Below, in pieces: positions 7,621-15,420 of a DNA stretch of 41,213 bases. The notes below the pieces were generated by a model. The model was not told the DNA's origin. It did no database searches and was given only the letters and a program-made list of their open reading frames with translations. The DNA is from JAXHTY01 sp034189225. GTDB taxonomy: Bacteria; Desulfobacterota; Desulfobacteria; Desulfobacterales; Desulfosudaceae. The stretch spans positions 1-41,213 of the forward strand of contig JAXHVL010000162.1 in the NCBI GenBank assembly GCA_034189225.1, read 5' to 3'. Every line of letters begins with the position of its first letter. Position 1 is the stretch's first letter. The position numbers were made by a program, and so were the translations under genes.

Positions 7621-8203
7621 GACTCCCCCTGAAACTCATTCGATGGATTGGGGTTGGCCCGTGCTGAAGGATAACTTCGCGATGGGCTTTGGTGGGGTAT
7701 CCCTTGTGGGCGGAAAACCCGAATTCCGGATAGTCCAGGTGATACCGCTCCATGATAATATCCCGGGTTACCTTGGCCACGATAGAGGCCCCGGCGATGG
7801 AAATACTGGCGCTGTCCCCCCGGACAATGGCGGCCTGAGGGATCGGCGATGCAATGGTAAACTTGCCGTCGATAAGCAGATAGTCGGGATGCGGGAAAAG
7901 ATTGTCCACGGCAATGGCCATGGCGAGAAGGGCGGCCTGAAGAATATTGATGCGATCGATCTCCACGGCATCGATGATGCCGATCCCCACGGTAACGGCG
8001 TCCCTGTATATCTCTTCATACAGGGTGGCGCGTTTTTTCGGCGTGATCTTTTTCGAATCCGTAATAAGAGGGTTGGTGTAACCATCGGGAAACACAACGG
8101 CCGACGCCACCACCGGCCCGGCCAGCGGTCCACGGCCGGCTTCATCAATGCCGGCCACCGTGAAAAACCCTTCGCTGATGGCCTTATCCTCGTAGCTTCT
8201 CAT
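7604..8203 (-). CDS. rnhB: ribonuclease HII
   Basis: 199 residues. The catalytic acidic residues are visible: D20-E21 in GIDEAGRGPLAG, D112 in LLIDG, and D130 in the GDSASISIAGAS block. It removes ribonucleotides from DNA and RNA primers from hybrids. It lies between rplS and ettA, an arrangement common in Desulfobacterota. No clear Shine-Dalgarno is seen; the upstream leader repeats 'catgagaac'. Normal length and intact. Confidence 0.95.
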   Translation of the reverse strand: MRSYEDKAISEGFFTVAGIDEAGRGPLAGPVVASAVVFPDGYTNPLITDSKKITPKKRATLYEEIYRDAVTVGIGIIDAVEIDRINILQAALLAMAIAVDNLFPHPDYLLIDGKFTIASPIPQAAIVRGDSASISIAGASIVAKVTRDIIMERYHLDYPEFGFSAHKGYPTKAHREVILQHGPTPIHRMSFRGSHVRQQ

Positions 8204-8283
8204 GTGTGTGTTCTCATGCGCAGGTTCTCATGCGAACCCCGGGATTCAATGTACGGCGACACACGGATGAAACAGAGAATGTG

Positions 8284-8631
8284 TTACCGGTCGCGCTTTT
8301 CGGGAATCTTGGCGGCCTTGCCTTTGAGTTCACGGAAGTAGTAAATCCGGGAACGCCTTACCCGTCCGCGTTTGACGACCTGAATCCTGTCAATGGAAGG
8401 GGAATTAAGGGGAAACACCCGTTCCACATCTACGCCGAAGGAGGTCTTGCGAACGGTAAATGTCGCGTTGGTGTTGCCCTTCCGCTTTTTAATCACAACA
8501 CCCTGGAAAACCTGAATCCGTTCTTTTTCGCCTTCCTTGATTTTCAGATGGACCTTAACGGTATCGCCTGAAGAAAAATCAGGGATATCCATCCGCATAT
8601 GTTCTTTTTCCAGCTGCTTTATAACCTGCAT
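8284..8631 (-). CDS. rplS: 50S ribosomal protein L19
   Basis: 115 residues, full length for bL19. It begins MQVIKQLEKEHMR and contains the typical FPLNSPSIDRIQVVKRGRVRRSR and YYFRELKGKAAKI segments. L19 sits at the 30S-50S interface. Shine-Dalgarno AGGAAT precedes the ATG. It belongs to the rpsP-trmD operon. Confidence 0.97.
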   Translation of the reverse strand: MQVIKQLEKEHMRMDIPDFSSGDTVKVHLKIKEGEKERIQVFQGVVIKKRKGNTNATFTVRKTSFGVDVERVFPLNSPSIDRIQVVKRGRVRRSRIYYFRELKGKAAKIPEKRDR

Positions 8632-8725
8632 GGTATTCCTCCAAAAAAATCTGTTGCAATCCTTCTACCCTGTGCAACGGATCGGGTCAAGTGTTTTTTC
8701 GAATTCATCAAATTTAAACCAGTAA

Positions 8726-9313
8726 TTATATATCATTCCATATCATTCTGTCCAGAAGAATCGACACGGCCGACCGGACGGACAGGTGATTGTACCCGGT
8801 GACCCCGGCAATGGGCTTCAGAATATAATCCGCCGTTTCTGTCAATGAAGGCGCAATGCCCCAGCCGGTTCCGAATACCAGCAGGACATCCCGATCCAGC
8901 CGCAGGAGTTCGTCGCAACCAACGGCCCCCTCATGCTGTCTTGCGGTGGTGACCACCAACGCCGGAGGGCGTCCGCGCTGCGTCTCGATCCGGGCGACTG
9001 CTTCAGCCAGGGTTTCGCTGACCGTTATCAGGGCAAAGGCCTCGGCCCGCTTTTCGTTGTAGCCGGGGCCGCCGCCCGTGGTCCAATGGGCCACAATGCG
9101 TTCGGCCAGCCGTTTCTGATCGGCGAGCGGCGTTACCACGAAAAATTCCGCCACTCCGTAAGTTTTTGCCGCCCGGGCAATATCGTGCAGGTCCAGGTTG
9201 GTAACGGCCGAAGCGATAATATCCCCCCGCTTGTTAAGAACCGGGTAATGCACCAGCGCGATATAAATCCGAGGGACCGCATCTGCCTCAGAATTGTTGA
9301 CAACCATGTCCAT
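8726..9313 (-). CDS. SPOUT-type RNA methyltransferase (RNA_Me_trans family)
   Basis: About 195 residues. The core RIYIALVHYPVLNKRG... TNLDLHDIARAAKTYGV is characteristic of the SAM-dependent RNA methyltransferase family found between trmD and rplS in many Desulfobacterota. The C-terminal knot region is LLVFGTGWGIAP...HLSVRSAVSILLDRM. The substrate RNA is unknown. The start is uncertain: an in-frame ATG at 9325 lies in the edge of a repeat, with further ATGs at 9313 and 9307. None has a good Shine-Dalgarno. The family-conserved part begins about a dozen residues later, so the repeat insertion may have replaced the original translation signal. Confidence 0.85.
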   Translation of the reverse strand: MDMVVNNSEADAVPRIYIALVHYPVLNKRGDIIASAVTNLDLHDIARAAKTYGVAEFFVVTPLADQKRLAERIVAHWTTGGGPGYNEKRAEAFALITVSETLAEAVARIETQRGRPPALVVTTARQHEGAVGCDELLRLDRDVLLVFGTGWGIAPSLTETADYILKPIAGVTGYNHLSVRSAVSILLDRMIWNDI

Positions 9314-9325
9314 TGAGGGTCTCAT

Positions 9326-9526
9326 AAAAAGTCGCTTGCGGACGGCAAAGTAAAACGTTCAAGATGCGGCGTGTCTATCTCACTCTCGAGGAATGATCTG
9401 TAGGGGCGAACCTTGTGTTCGCCCGATCCGAGGGCGAACACAAGGTTCGCCCCTACACCGTACGTGACATGACGAGAGATGCATCCCAACGCAGCTATTG
9501 GAAGCTTTTTACGAAGCCGTCATTAT
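9326..9526. mobile_element. MITE-like element in the trmD operon
   Basis: Ends are cataaaaagtc on the left and ctttttacgaagccgtca on the right, imperfect inverted repeats of one another. The interior matches the copy at 32576-32731 (shared tgacatgacgagagatgcatc and gacggcaaagtaaa). It additionally carries a nested hairpin, gtaggggcgaaccttgtg / cacaaggttcgcccctac (about 9400-9458). It encodes nothing. It sits between trmD and the next gene of an essential operon, touching both coding ends. Confidence 0.75.
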
Positions 9527-10287
9527 TGATTGTCTTTCCCGGCAATAATAGCTTCAACCCGTCTGCACCAGTTGCGTAAAATGGCTTTTTCTTCATCCTT
9601 CACCGGCCGGTTTTCCAGCATATCCGGCCGTTTGACCAGGGTCCGCATCAGGGCGTTTTCAAGCCGCCATTGATCAATGGCCGCATGATTGCCCGAAAGC
9701 AAAATATCCGGCACCGCCTCTTTCCCGAATACCGGCGGCCGGGTATAATGAGCGTGCTCCACCAGCCCGTCCTGAAAGGTGTCCTTTTCCGCCGAATCCT
9801 CGCCGCCCAGAGCACCGGGCAGAAGTCGGGTGACGGCCTCGATCACGATCATGGCGGGAACTTCACCGCCCGTGAGCACATAGTCGCCGATGGAGAGCTC
9901 ATCATCAATCAGCGTTTCGCATATCCGCTCATCCACCCCTTCATACCGGCCGCATACCAGCAGGTAGTCGTTACGGTTGTCTGCCATTGCCCGGGCTTCG
10001 GCCTGGGTGAACACCCGGCCCTGAGGAGAAAGCAGAATGGTCCGGATACCGGGCCGGTCCGCCTTAACAGCCTTGATTGCGCCGCCAAGAGGCTCCGGTT
10101 TCATCACCATGCCGTTGCCACCCCCGTATGGCCGGTCATCCACCTGCCGGTGCCGGCCCGCGGCATAATCCCGGATATCAACGCTGCGGCATGATACGAT
10201 TCCCGCGGCCGCAGCCCGCCGGATGATGCCGCAGTCAAAAAAGGCATCCATCAGCTCGGGGAAAATTGTCAGAACCGTAAAATCCAT
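9523..10287 (-). CDS. trmD: tRNA (guanine37-N1)-methyltransferase
   Basis: 254 residues from the ATG at 10287 (a GTG at 10293 is the alternative). It starts MDFTVLTIFPELMDAFF. The SAM-binding trefoil knot is visible as LLVCGRYEGVDERI...ELSIGDYVLTGGE. It methylates G37 of tRNAs and prevents frameshifting. GAGGAA lies upstream. The start overlaps the rimM stop. The stop codon lies in the edge of the repeat at 9326-9526. Confidence 0.96.
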   Translation of the reverse strand: MDFTVLTIFPELMDAFFDCGIIRRAAAAGIVSCRSVDIRDYAAGRHRQVDDRPYGGGNGMVMKPEPLGGAIKAVKADRPGIRTILLSPQGRVFTQAEARAMADNRNDYLLVCGRYEGVDERICETLIDDELSIGDYVLTGGEVPAMIVIEAVTRLLPGALGGEDSAEKDTFQDGLVEHAHYTRPPVFGKEAVPDILLSGNHAAIDQWRLENALMRTLVKRPDMLENRPVKDEEKAILRNWCRRVEAIIAGKDNQ

Positions 10288-10289
10288 AA

Positions 10290-10808
10290 TCACAATTCCT
10301 CGGGCAGATATACGTAAATAACACCCTCTTCCAGATCTATCTTCCGGATAACCGATTGAAGGGCGGGGATGAGGCAGTCCTTGCCCGTATCCGCATCAAC
10401 CACCTCGTACACGTCATTACTGCCCGTGGGAATGATATTTCTGACATGACCGAGCAATCCCCGGTCACTGTCATACACGGCAAGTCCGAGTATATCCTCC
10501 CAGTAATAGGTATCTGCGTCCAGGGCTGGTAAATCGGTTCGCAGGGCAAAAAGTTCGCACCCCGCCAGGGACCCGGCACCGGTGCGATCGTCTATTTCTT
10601 TGAAAGATAAAAGGAAATGGCGGCCGTGGGGTTTGCACCAGCGTACGGTACAGGTGTACGTATGACCATTGCCGCATCGGGCAAGAAGATGGAGACCCGC
10701 TTTAAAATCGGAGGGATCGCCCGAGTGGGAAAGAACCTTGATATTACCTTTGACACCATGGACACCGGTAATCTTACCGACGGAAAGATAATCCTTCTCT
10801 TCCCCCAT
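10290..10808 (-). CDS. rimM: 16S rRNA processing protein RimM
   Basis: 172 residues. The N-terminal domain begins SVGKITGVHGVKGNIKV, followed by a PRC-barrel domain from about residue 98 (DTYYWEDILGLAVYDSDRGLLGHV). RimM helps assemble the 30S head together with S19. It lies 11 nt after khpA and overlaps trmD. Confidence 0.95.
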   Translation of the reverse strand: MGEEKDYLSVGKITGVHGVKGNIKVLSHSGDPSDFKAGLHLLARCGNGHTYTCTVRWCKPHGRHFLLSFKEIDDRTGAGSLAGCELFALRTDLPALDADTYYWEDILGLAVYDSDRGLLGHVRNIIPTGSNDVYEVVDADTGKDCLIPALQSVIRKIDLEEGVIYVYLPEEL

Positions 10809-10819
10809 AAGAAACCCGG

Positions 10820-11056
10820 CTACTCTATGATTTCAAGCACCGTCCGCTTCTTCAGCTTGGCGGATGCGGCACTGAGTATCGTCCGCATTGCCCTTGCGGT
10901 ACGGCCCTGTTTTCCGATAATTTTTCCCAGATCTTCCTTCGCCACTTTAAGCTCCAGAACAGAGGTCTGACTGCCGTCGACTTCCGTTACCGTCGCTTCG
11001 TCGGGATTGTCAACAAGCGCCTTTGCAATGTACTCGATCAGCTCTCTCATAGACAT
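10820..11056 (-). CDS. khpA: KhpA-type KH-domain RNA-binding protein
   Basis: 78 residues, the normal size. The KH motif KIIGKQGRTARAMRTIL (about 45-61) contains the GxxG loop as GKQG. It begins MSMRELIEYIAKALVDNP, typical of the protein encoded between rpsP and rimM. Shine-Dalgarno AAGGAGAT is at good spacing. A global RNA chaperone role is known for homologues. Confidence 0.93.
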   Translation of the reverse strand: MSMRELIEYIAKALVDNPDEATVTEVDGSQTSVLELKVAKEDLGKIIGKQGRTARAMRTILSAASAKLKKRTVLEIIE

Positions 11057-11161
11057 AGCCGCATCTCCTTTAAATGTCGGTTGAGTTGAAATAACGCCCC
11101 GTTTAGACTTCAGTCAGTCAATACGTATCCTGTCCGTTTTAAAAAGCACAACCTTGCAAAA

Positions 11162-11190
11162 ACTATAACCGATTTTCCCGAAAAATTCAA
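11162..11190 (-). promoter_or_regulatory. possible internal promoter before khpA
   Basis: On the minus strand, TTGAAT (11185-11190), 17-nt spacer, TATAGT (11162-11167), in the 150-nt gap between rpsP and khpA. It could let khpA-rimM-trmD be transcribed separately from ffh-rpsP. Confidence 0.45.
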
Positions 11191-11206
11191 AAAAAACAAT
11201 TAAATA

Positions 11207-11455
11207 TTAAGAGGCGGCTTCCTGCTCGCTTTTCAAAAGACTTCTGACGGTATCCGTCATCAGCGCGCCCTGATCCAGCCAGTGCTCGATGCGGTCTCTT
11301 TCAAGAATAATTTCAGTTGGTTCTTTTAACGGATTGTAGGTGCCTACCTTTTCCAGAAACCGACCGTTTCTGGGAAAGCGCTCATCCGCCACCACAACTC
11401 TGTAAAACGGTTTTTTCTTTTTGCCATACCTTGCCAATCGAATTTTAACTGCCAT
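11207..11455 (-). CDS. rpsP: 30S ribosomal protein S16
   Basis: 82 residues. It begins MAVKIRLARYGKKKKPFYRVVVAD and continues GRFLEKVGTYNPL, both diagnostic of bS16. AGGGAG lies upstream of the ATG. Directly downstream of ffh (11-nt gap). Confidence 0.97.
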   Translation of the reverse strand: MAVKIRLARYGKKKKPFYRVVVADERFPRNGRFLEKVGTYNPLKEPTEIILERDRIEHWLDQGALMTDTVRSLLKSEQEAAS

Positions 11456-11466
11456 TGTCGTCTCCC

Positions 11467-12798
11467 TTAGAACGGCATCATGTTGCGGTTCATTCCCCGC
11501 ATGCCGCCTTTGTTGATTTTTTTCATCATCTTCATTACCTGGGTATAATTCTTCAGCAACCGGTTCACATCCTGGACCCTGGTGCCGCTGCCTTTGGCAA
11601 TCCGTTTGCGCCGGCTACCGTTGATAATGCCGTGGCGCCGCCGCTCCTGCGGTGTCATGGAGTTGATGATCGCCTCGATCTTCACCAGCTCCTTGTCGTC
11701 CACCTCGGCATCCTTGAACTGCTTCATCTTTCCCATGCCGGGAATCATTTTCATAATATCGCCGATGGAGCCCATCTTGCGGATCTGGGTCATCTGATCC
11801 CGGAAATCCTCCAGGGTGAACTCGTTTTTTTTCAGTTTTTTTTCAAGCTCGGCCGCCTGCTTCTCGTCAACGGCGGACTGGGCCTTTTCGATAAACGAAA
11901 GCACATCCCCCATGCCGAGAATACTGGAAGCCACCCGGTCGGGATGAAACGGTTCCAGGGCGTTGGTTTTTTCGCCCACCCCAACGAACTTAATGGGCTT
12001 ACCGGTGACCGCCTTTATGGAAAGCGCCGCGCCCCCGCGGGCGTCACCATCCATTTTGGAAAGCACGACACCGCCGATATCCAGGCGTTCATCAAAGGAT
12101 TGGGCGATGTTCACCGCGTCCTGGCCTGTCATGGCATCGGCCACCAGCAGAATATCGGAAGGCGACACCGTCTCCCGGATACGGACCAGTTCCTCCATCA
12201 GGGCCTCATCCACATGCAGCCGGCCCGCGGTATCCAGAAGCAGGACATCACACCCTTCTTTCTGGGCCTCCACCCGGGCCTGTTTGCATATATCGACTGG
12301 ATCCATCTCCGTGGTTGACGGATAAACGGGCGTGCCGATCTGACGGCCGAGCTTGGTAAGCTGATCGATAGCCGCCGGCCGCGACACGTCCGCCGGCACC
12401 AGGTAGGGGGCTTTCCCCGAATTCTTGAGAAAGACCGCCAACTTGGCGGTGGTCGTGGTTTTACCGGAGCCCTGGAGACCCACCAGCATCAGGGAAACCG
12501 GGGCCTGGCCGCCCAGGTTCAGATCCTGGCGTGTGCCGCCCATCAATCGTGTCAGTTCCTCATTAACAATCTTGACGACCTGCTGGCCGGGCGTCAGGCT
12601 TTCCAGCACTTCCGTGCCCAGCGCCCGTTCCCGGATATCGGCGATAAACTGCTTTGCCACGCGGTAATGGACATCCGCCTCAAGCAGCGCAAACCGGACC
12701 TCTTTTAAACCGGCCTCGATATTTTTTTCGGTCAGCTTGCCGTGGCCTTTCAGGTTCTTAAAAACCGCGCCAAGCTTATCGCTTAAATTTTCAAACAT
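11467..12798 (-). CDS. ffh: signal recognition particle protein Ffh
   Basis: 443 residues. The N and G domains contain GLQGSGKTTTTAKLA (G1), LLLDTAGRLHVDEALM, and SKMDGDARGGAALS. The C-terminal M domain has the RNA-binding stretch RRHGIINGSRRKRIAKGSG and ends methionine-rich (GGMRGMNRNMMPF). It targets ribosomes making membrane and secreted proteins to FtsY. First gene of the ffh-rpsP-khpA-rimM-trmD cluster. Full length. Confidence 0.97.
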   Translation of the reverse strand: MFENLSDKLGAVFKNLKGHGKLTEKNIEAGLKEVRFALLEADVHYRVAKQFIADIRERALGTEVLESLTPGQQVVKIVNEELTRLMGGTRQDLNLGGQAPVSLMLVGLQGSGKTTTTAKLAVFLKNSGKAPYLVPADVSRPAAIDQLTKLGRQIGTPVYPSTTEMDPVDICKQARVEAQKEGCDVLLLDTAGRLHVDEALMEELVRIRETVSPSDILLVADAMTGQDAVNIAQSFDERLDIGGVVLSKMDGDARGGAALSIKAVTGKPIKFVGVGEKTNALEPFHPDRVASSILGMGDVLSFIEKAQSAVDEKQAAELEKKLKKNEFTLEDFRDQMTQIRKMGSIGDIMKMIPGMGKMKQFKDAEVDDKELVKIEAIINSMTPQERRRHGIINGSRRKRIAKGSGTRVQDVNRLLKNYTQVMKMMKKINKGGMRGMNRNMMPF

Positions 12799-13322
12799 AC
12801 GTCACACTTTTTTCTCACATCTTTAAACACTCAGAAACATGTATATCCGCGACGCAATAACCGGAATTAATACGCGCCTCACGCTCCCCGTCTTCCGGGA
12901 TGGAGATAGACCCCTCATGACATGTACATGTAATGACAGTCACCTGGTTTTCAAACGATCCCAGAGCAGTGGTTTTTTTGAAAATATCCATATACCCGGA
13001 GTTAAAACTATCTAAACTCTTGAAAATAATATTTCCAGAAGGTTATGTCAAGAAAATTATGCCTTGAATCAACATACTTTTTCCCGCAACCGCCTGTCAC
13101 AGGCTGAAACGACAATCCCGGTTCAGGGGACAAGCTCAGGGGGAAAGCACTGATTTCCCTTGAAAGAAGGATACCCCATTCCAAATCGATTGTCGCCATC
13201 TTGAAAAGGCCGGTTGCTTTTCCCGTGTCTTTTCATGTATTCCATGATTAAAAAAATGCCGTCATTGCTATGGAAACATGTTAATATTAACAAATCACAA
13301 GATGACATAGGATGAAAAAACC
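12799..13322. other. intergenic region between divergent ffh and rlmN
   Basis: No gene is supported in these 524 bases; short ORFs on the minus strand lack Shine-Dalgarno sites and family resemblance. It contains the probable ffh promoter (13023-13051), a perfect palindrome acatgtacatgt near 12920, and the rlmN leader. Confidence 0.6.
13023..13051 (-). promoter_or_regulatory. probable promoter of the ffh operon
   Basis: Minus-strand TTGACA (13046-13051), 17-nt spacer, TATTTT (13023-13028). It lies about 225 nt upstream of the ffh start, which would give a long leader. Confidence 0.5.
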
Positions 13323-14357
13323 GTGCAGGACATCAAAAACTATACAAAAAAACAATTTCAGGCCTGGCTTGCGGAACACGACATTGCCGCTTACCGGGCG
13401 GACCAGGTGTATAAATGGATATACCTTCATCAGGCCGGTGGGTTTGATGATATGACCAACATATCCAAGCCGGTACGGGCGCTGCTGGCGGATAACTTTG
13501 CCATCGACCGTCTGCTTATTGAAAAGAAGGAGCACGGCGCGGACGGGACATGCAAGTACCTGTTCCGGCTGGCGGACAACCGGCTGATTGAAAGCGTTTA
13601 TATTCCGGAAGAGGGGCACGCCACCCTGTGCGTCTCCACGCAGGTAGGCTGCGCGCAGGGGTGCGCCTTCTGCAGGACTTCGGAAATGGGCTTCATCCGG
13701 AACCTCACGCCCGCGGAGATCATCGCCCAGATACGCGATATCCGCCATGATACAAAATCCGCGCCGCACCGGTTGAGCAATATAGTATTCATGGGCATGG
13801 GCGAGCCACTTGCCAATTACGACAACATGCTGGCGGCCATTGATACCATCACGGACGGCGATTGCGGGCTGCAGTTTTCAACGCGCCGGGTCACGCTTTC
13901 CACGGCCGGCCTCGTGCCCCGGATCAAAACCCTGGGCCATGAAACCACCGTTAACCTGGCCGTATCGTTGAACGCCACGGACAATCAGACCAGGGACCGG
14001 CTGATGCCGATAAACAAAACCTATCCCATTGAAGCCCTCCTGGCAGCATGCCGGCAATACCCCCTGTCCCACCGGCGGAAAATCACCTTTGAATACATCC
14101 TGATCCGGGGTGTCAACGATACCCCGAACGACGCGGAGCGGCTGGCCGGTCTTCTGGCGCCGATAAAGGCGAAAATCAACCTCATTCCCTTTAATGAACA
14201 TCCGGAAAGCCCGTTCCGCCGACCGGACAATGCCGCTGTTGAACAGTTCAAACAGATTCTGCACGACCGCAATTATACGGTCATCACCCGGTTGAGCAAA
14301 GGCGGAGACATTTCAGCGGCCTGCGGCCAGCTGGCGGTCCCTGCGGAAGGTGAATGA
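13323..14357 (+). CDS. rlmN: dual-specificity rRNA/tRNA methyltransferase RlmN
   Basis: 344 residues from a GTG start at 13323 with AGGATG upstream. The radical SAM cluster motif is GCAQGCAFCRTSEMGF (CxxxCxxC). The C-terminal block ITRLSKGGDISAACGQL carries the cysteine that is methylated during catalysis. RlmN methylates C2 of A2503 in 23S rRNA and A37 in some tRNAs. FMGMGEPLANYDNML is the family-typical GEP motif. The stop overlaps the start of the next gene. Confidence 0.96.
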   Translation: MQDIKNYTKKQFQAWLAEHDIAAYRADQVYKWIYLHQAGGFDDMTNISKPVRALLADNFAIDRLLIEKKEHGADGTCKYLFRLADNRLIESVYIPEEGHATLCVSTQVGCAQGCAFCRTSEMGFIRNLTPAEIIAQIRDIRHDTKSAPHRLSNIVFMGMGEPLANYDNMLAAIDTITDGDCGLQFSTRRVTLSTAGLVPRIKTLGHETTVNLAVSLNATDNQTRDRLMPINKTYPIEALLAACRQYPLSHRRKITFEYILIRGVNDTPNDAERLAGLLAPIKAKINLIPFNEHPESPFRRPDNAAVEQFKQILHDRNYTVITRLSKGGDISAACGQLAVPAEGE

Positions 14358-14974
14358 TGGATAACCTGGAAATCGAAGTCAAATACCATGTAACGGATAT
14401 GACGGAGATGCGTCAACGCATCCTCGCTCTGGGCGCAACGCCGGGCGAAAGTCACTTTGAAACCAATATCCGGTTTGAAGACCGGCATCACAGCCTGATT
14501 CAGCGACGATCGCTGCTGCGGCTCCGGCAGGATAAAACCGCCACCCTCACTTTCAAGGGCGAACCCGACATGCCCGACACCCGTGAATCCGGCCAATACA
14601 AAATCCACAGGGAAATCGAAACCACGGTGAGCGATTTTAACGCAACCCGGCAAATCCTGGAAGCCGTCGGATTTTTCCCGGCGCAGGTTTATGAAAAACA
14701 CCGGGAAACCTTCAGGCATGAAGGTGCCGTGATCTGCCTGGATACCATGCCTTACGGAAATTTTCTGGAAATCGAAGGAAACCGTGAAAACATACGGCCT
14801 CTCAGCGATGGGCTCGGCTTTGCCTGGGAGAACCGGATCCTGGCGAATTATCTTGAAATGTTCGAATTCATCAAAAACGAACACAACCTGGGGTTTACGG
14901 ATGTAACCTTTGAGAACTTCAAGGATGCGGCCGTGGATCTGCCCGCACTGCTGGAACGTTTCCAGGCCACTTGA
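14354..14974 (+). CDS. cyaB: CYTH-domain protein, class IV adenylate cyclase-like
   Basis: 206 residues. The CYTH signature ExExK is LEIEVKYH near the N-terminus. Paired basic/acidic strands follow (LLRLRQDKTATLTFKG, HREIETTVSD, EKHRETFRHEGAVICLDTMPYGNFLEIEG). It belongs to the triphosphate tunnel fold, CyaB/AC2-like group. Members make cAMP or hydrolyse thiamine or inorganic triphosphates, so the exact activity is open. It overlaps rlmN by 4 nt (ATGATG start), indicating coupling. Confidence 0.85.
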   Translation: MMDNLEIEVKYHVTDMTEMRQRILALGATPGESHFETNIRFEDRHHSLIQRRSLLRLRQDKTATLTFKGEPDMPDTRESGQYKIHREIETTVSDFNATRQILEAVGFFPAQVYEKHRETFRHEGAVICLDTMPYGNFLEIEGNRENIRPLSDGLGFAWENRILANYLEMFEFIKNEHNLGFTDVTFENFKDAAVDLPALLERFQAT

Positions 14975-15420
14975 TGCTCACCGCGGAGAATCTTCCAAGT
15001 TGTAAACAAGTCAATTTTATTCAATTTTTCAGTTTATTGCCAAGTTTTTCAGTTTGCCGAAACAACTGAACAGCAACACGTGCCTCGCCCCTTGCAGCGC
15101 AGCCGAGCAGGGGCGGTTTTTGGGGAAGACGCGGGCAGACTGTTTGAGCAGACGAGGTTTAACGCACCTGCACAAAAGGACAGGCGAGTTTCTGCCCGCG
15201 CCGAAAAAACCGTCCCTGCGAGGGTAGCCGAAGGCCCCAAAATATCAAATAGACGCGGGGCGCCCTTTCTTTTGCATACTTTTCTTTGGGCGAGCAAAGA
15301 AAAGTATGAATGAAAAAGGGGTTGTTTAACATAAATAGTCGTAAACAACCAAGTCTCGCGCACGTTACTTTCTGCAAAAACCCCGCGGCGGGGTTGAAAG
15401 CTTTTTATGAAGCCGTCATG
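14975..15420. repeat. long dispersed repeat, copy 1
   Basis: About 15063-15313 matches 34583-34815 almost throughout: shared ccccttgcagcgcagccgag, gaggtttaacgcacctgcac and ctttcttttgcatac. An inverted diverged copy is at 30540-30757. Internal inverted arms are gcgggcagac (15132) and gtttctgcccgc (15188). A perfect 13-bp hairpin, catacttttcttt / aaagaaaagtatg, lies near 15275-15310. The right end (15355-15418) repeats 4122-4190 in inverse. The 77-codon ORF across it is shared with the 34.6-kb copy but has no ribosome binding site. Confidence 0.75.

Noticed and set aside
12915..12930. Perfect palindrome acatgtacatgt as a possible operator
   Set aside because: No placement relative to a promoter and no second copy seen; chance cannot be excluded.
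15080..15313. 77-codon ORF shared between the two long repeat copies (also about 34557-34832)
   Set aside because: Similarity follows from the DNA repeat itself; no ribosome binding site, different ends in the two copies and no protein-like pattern of change.
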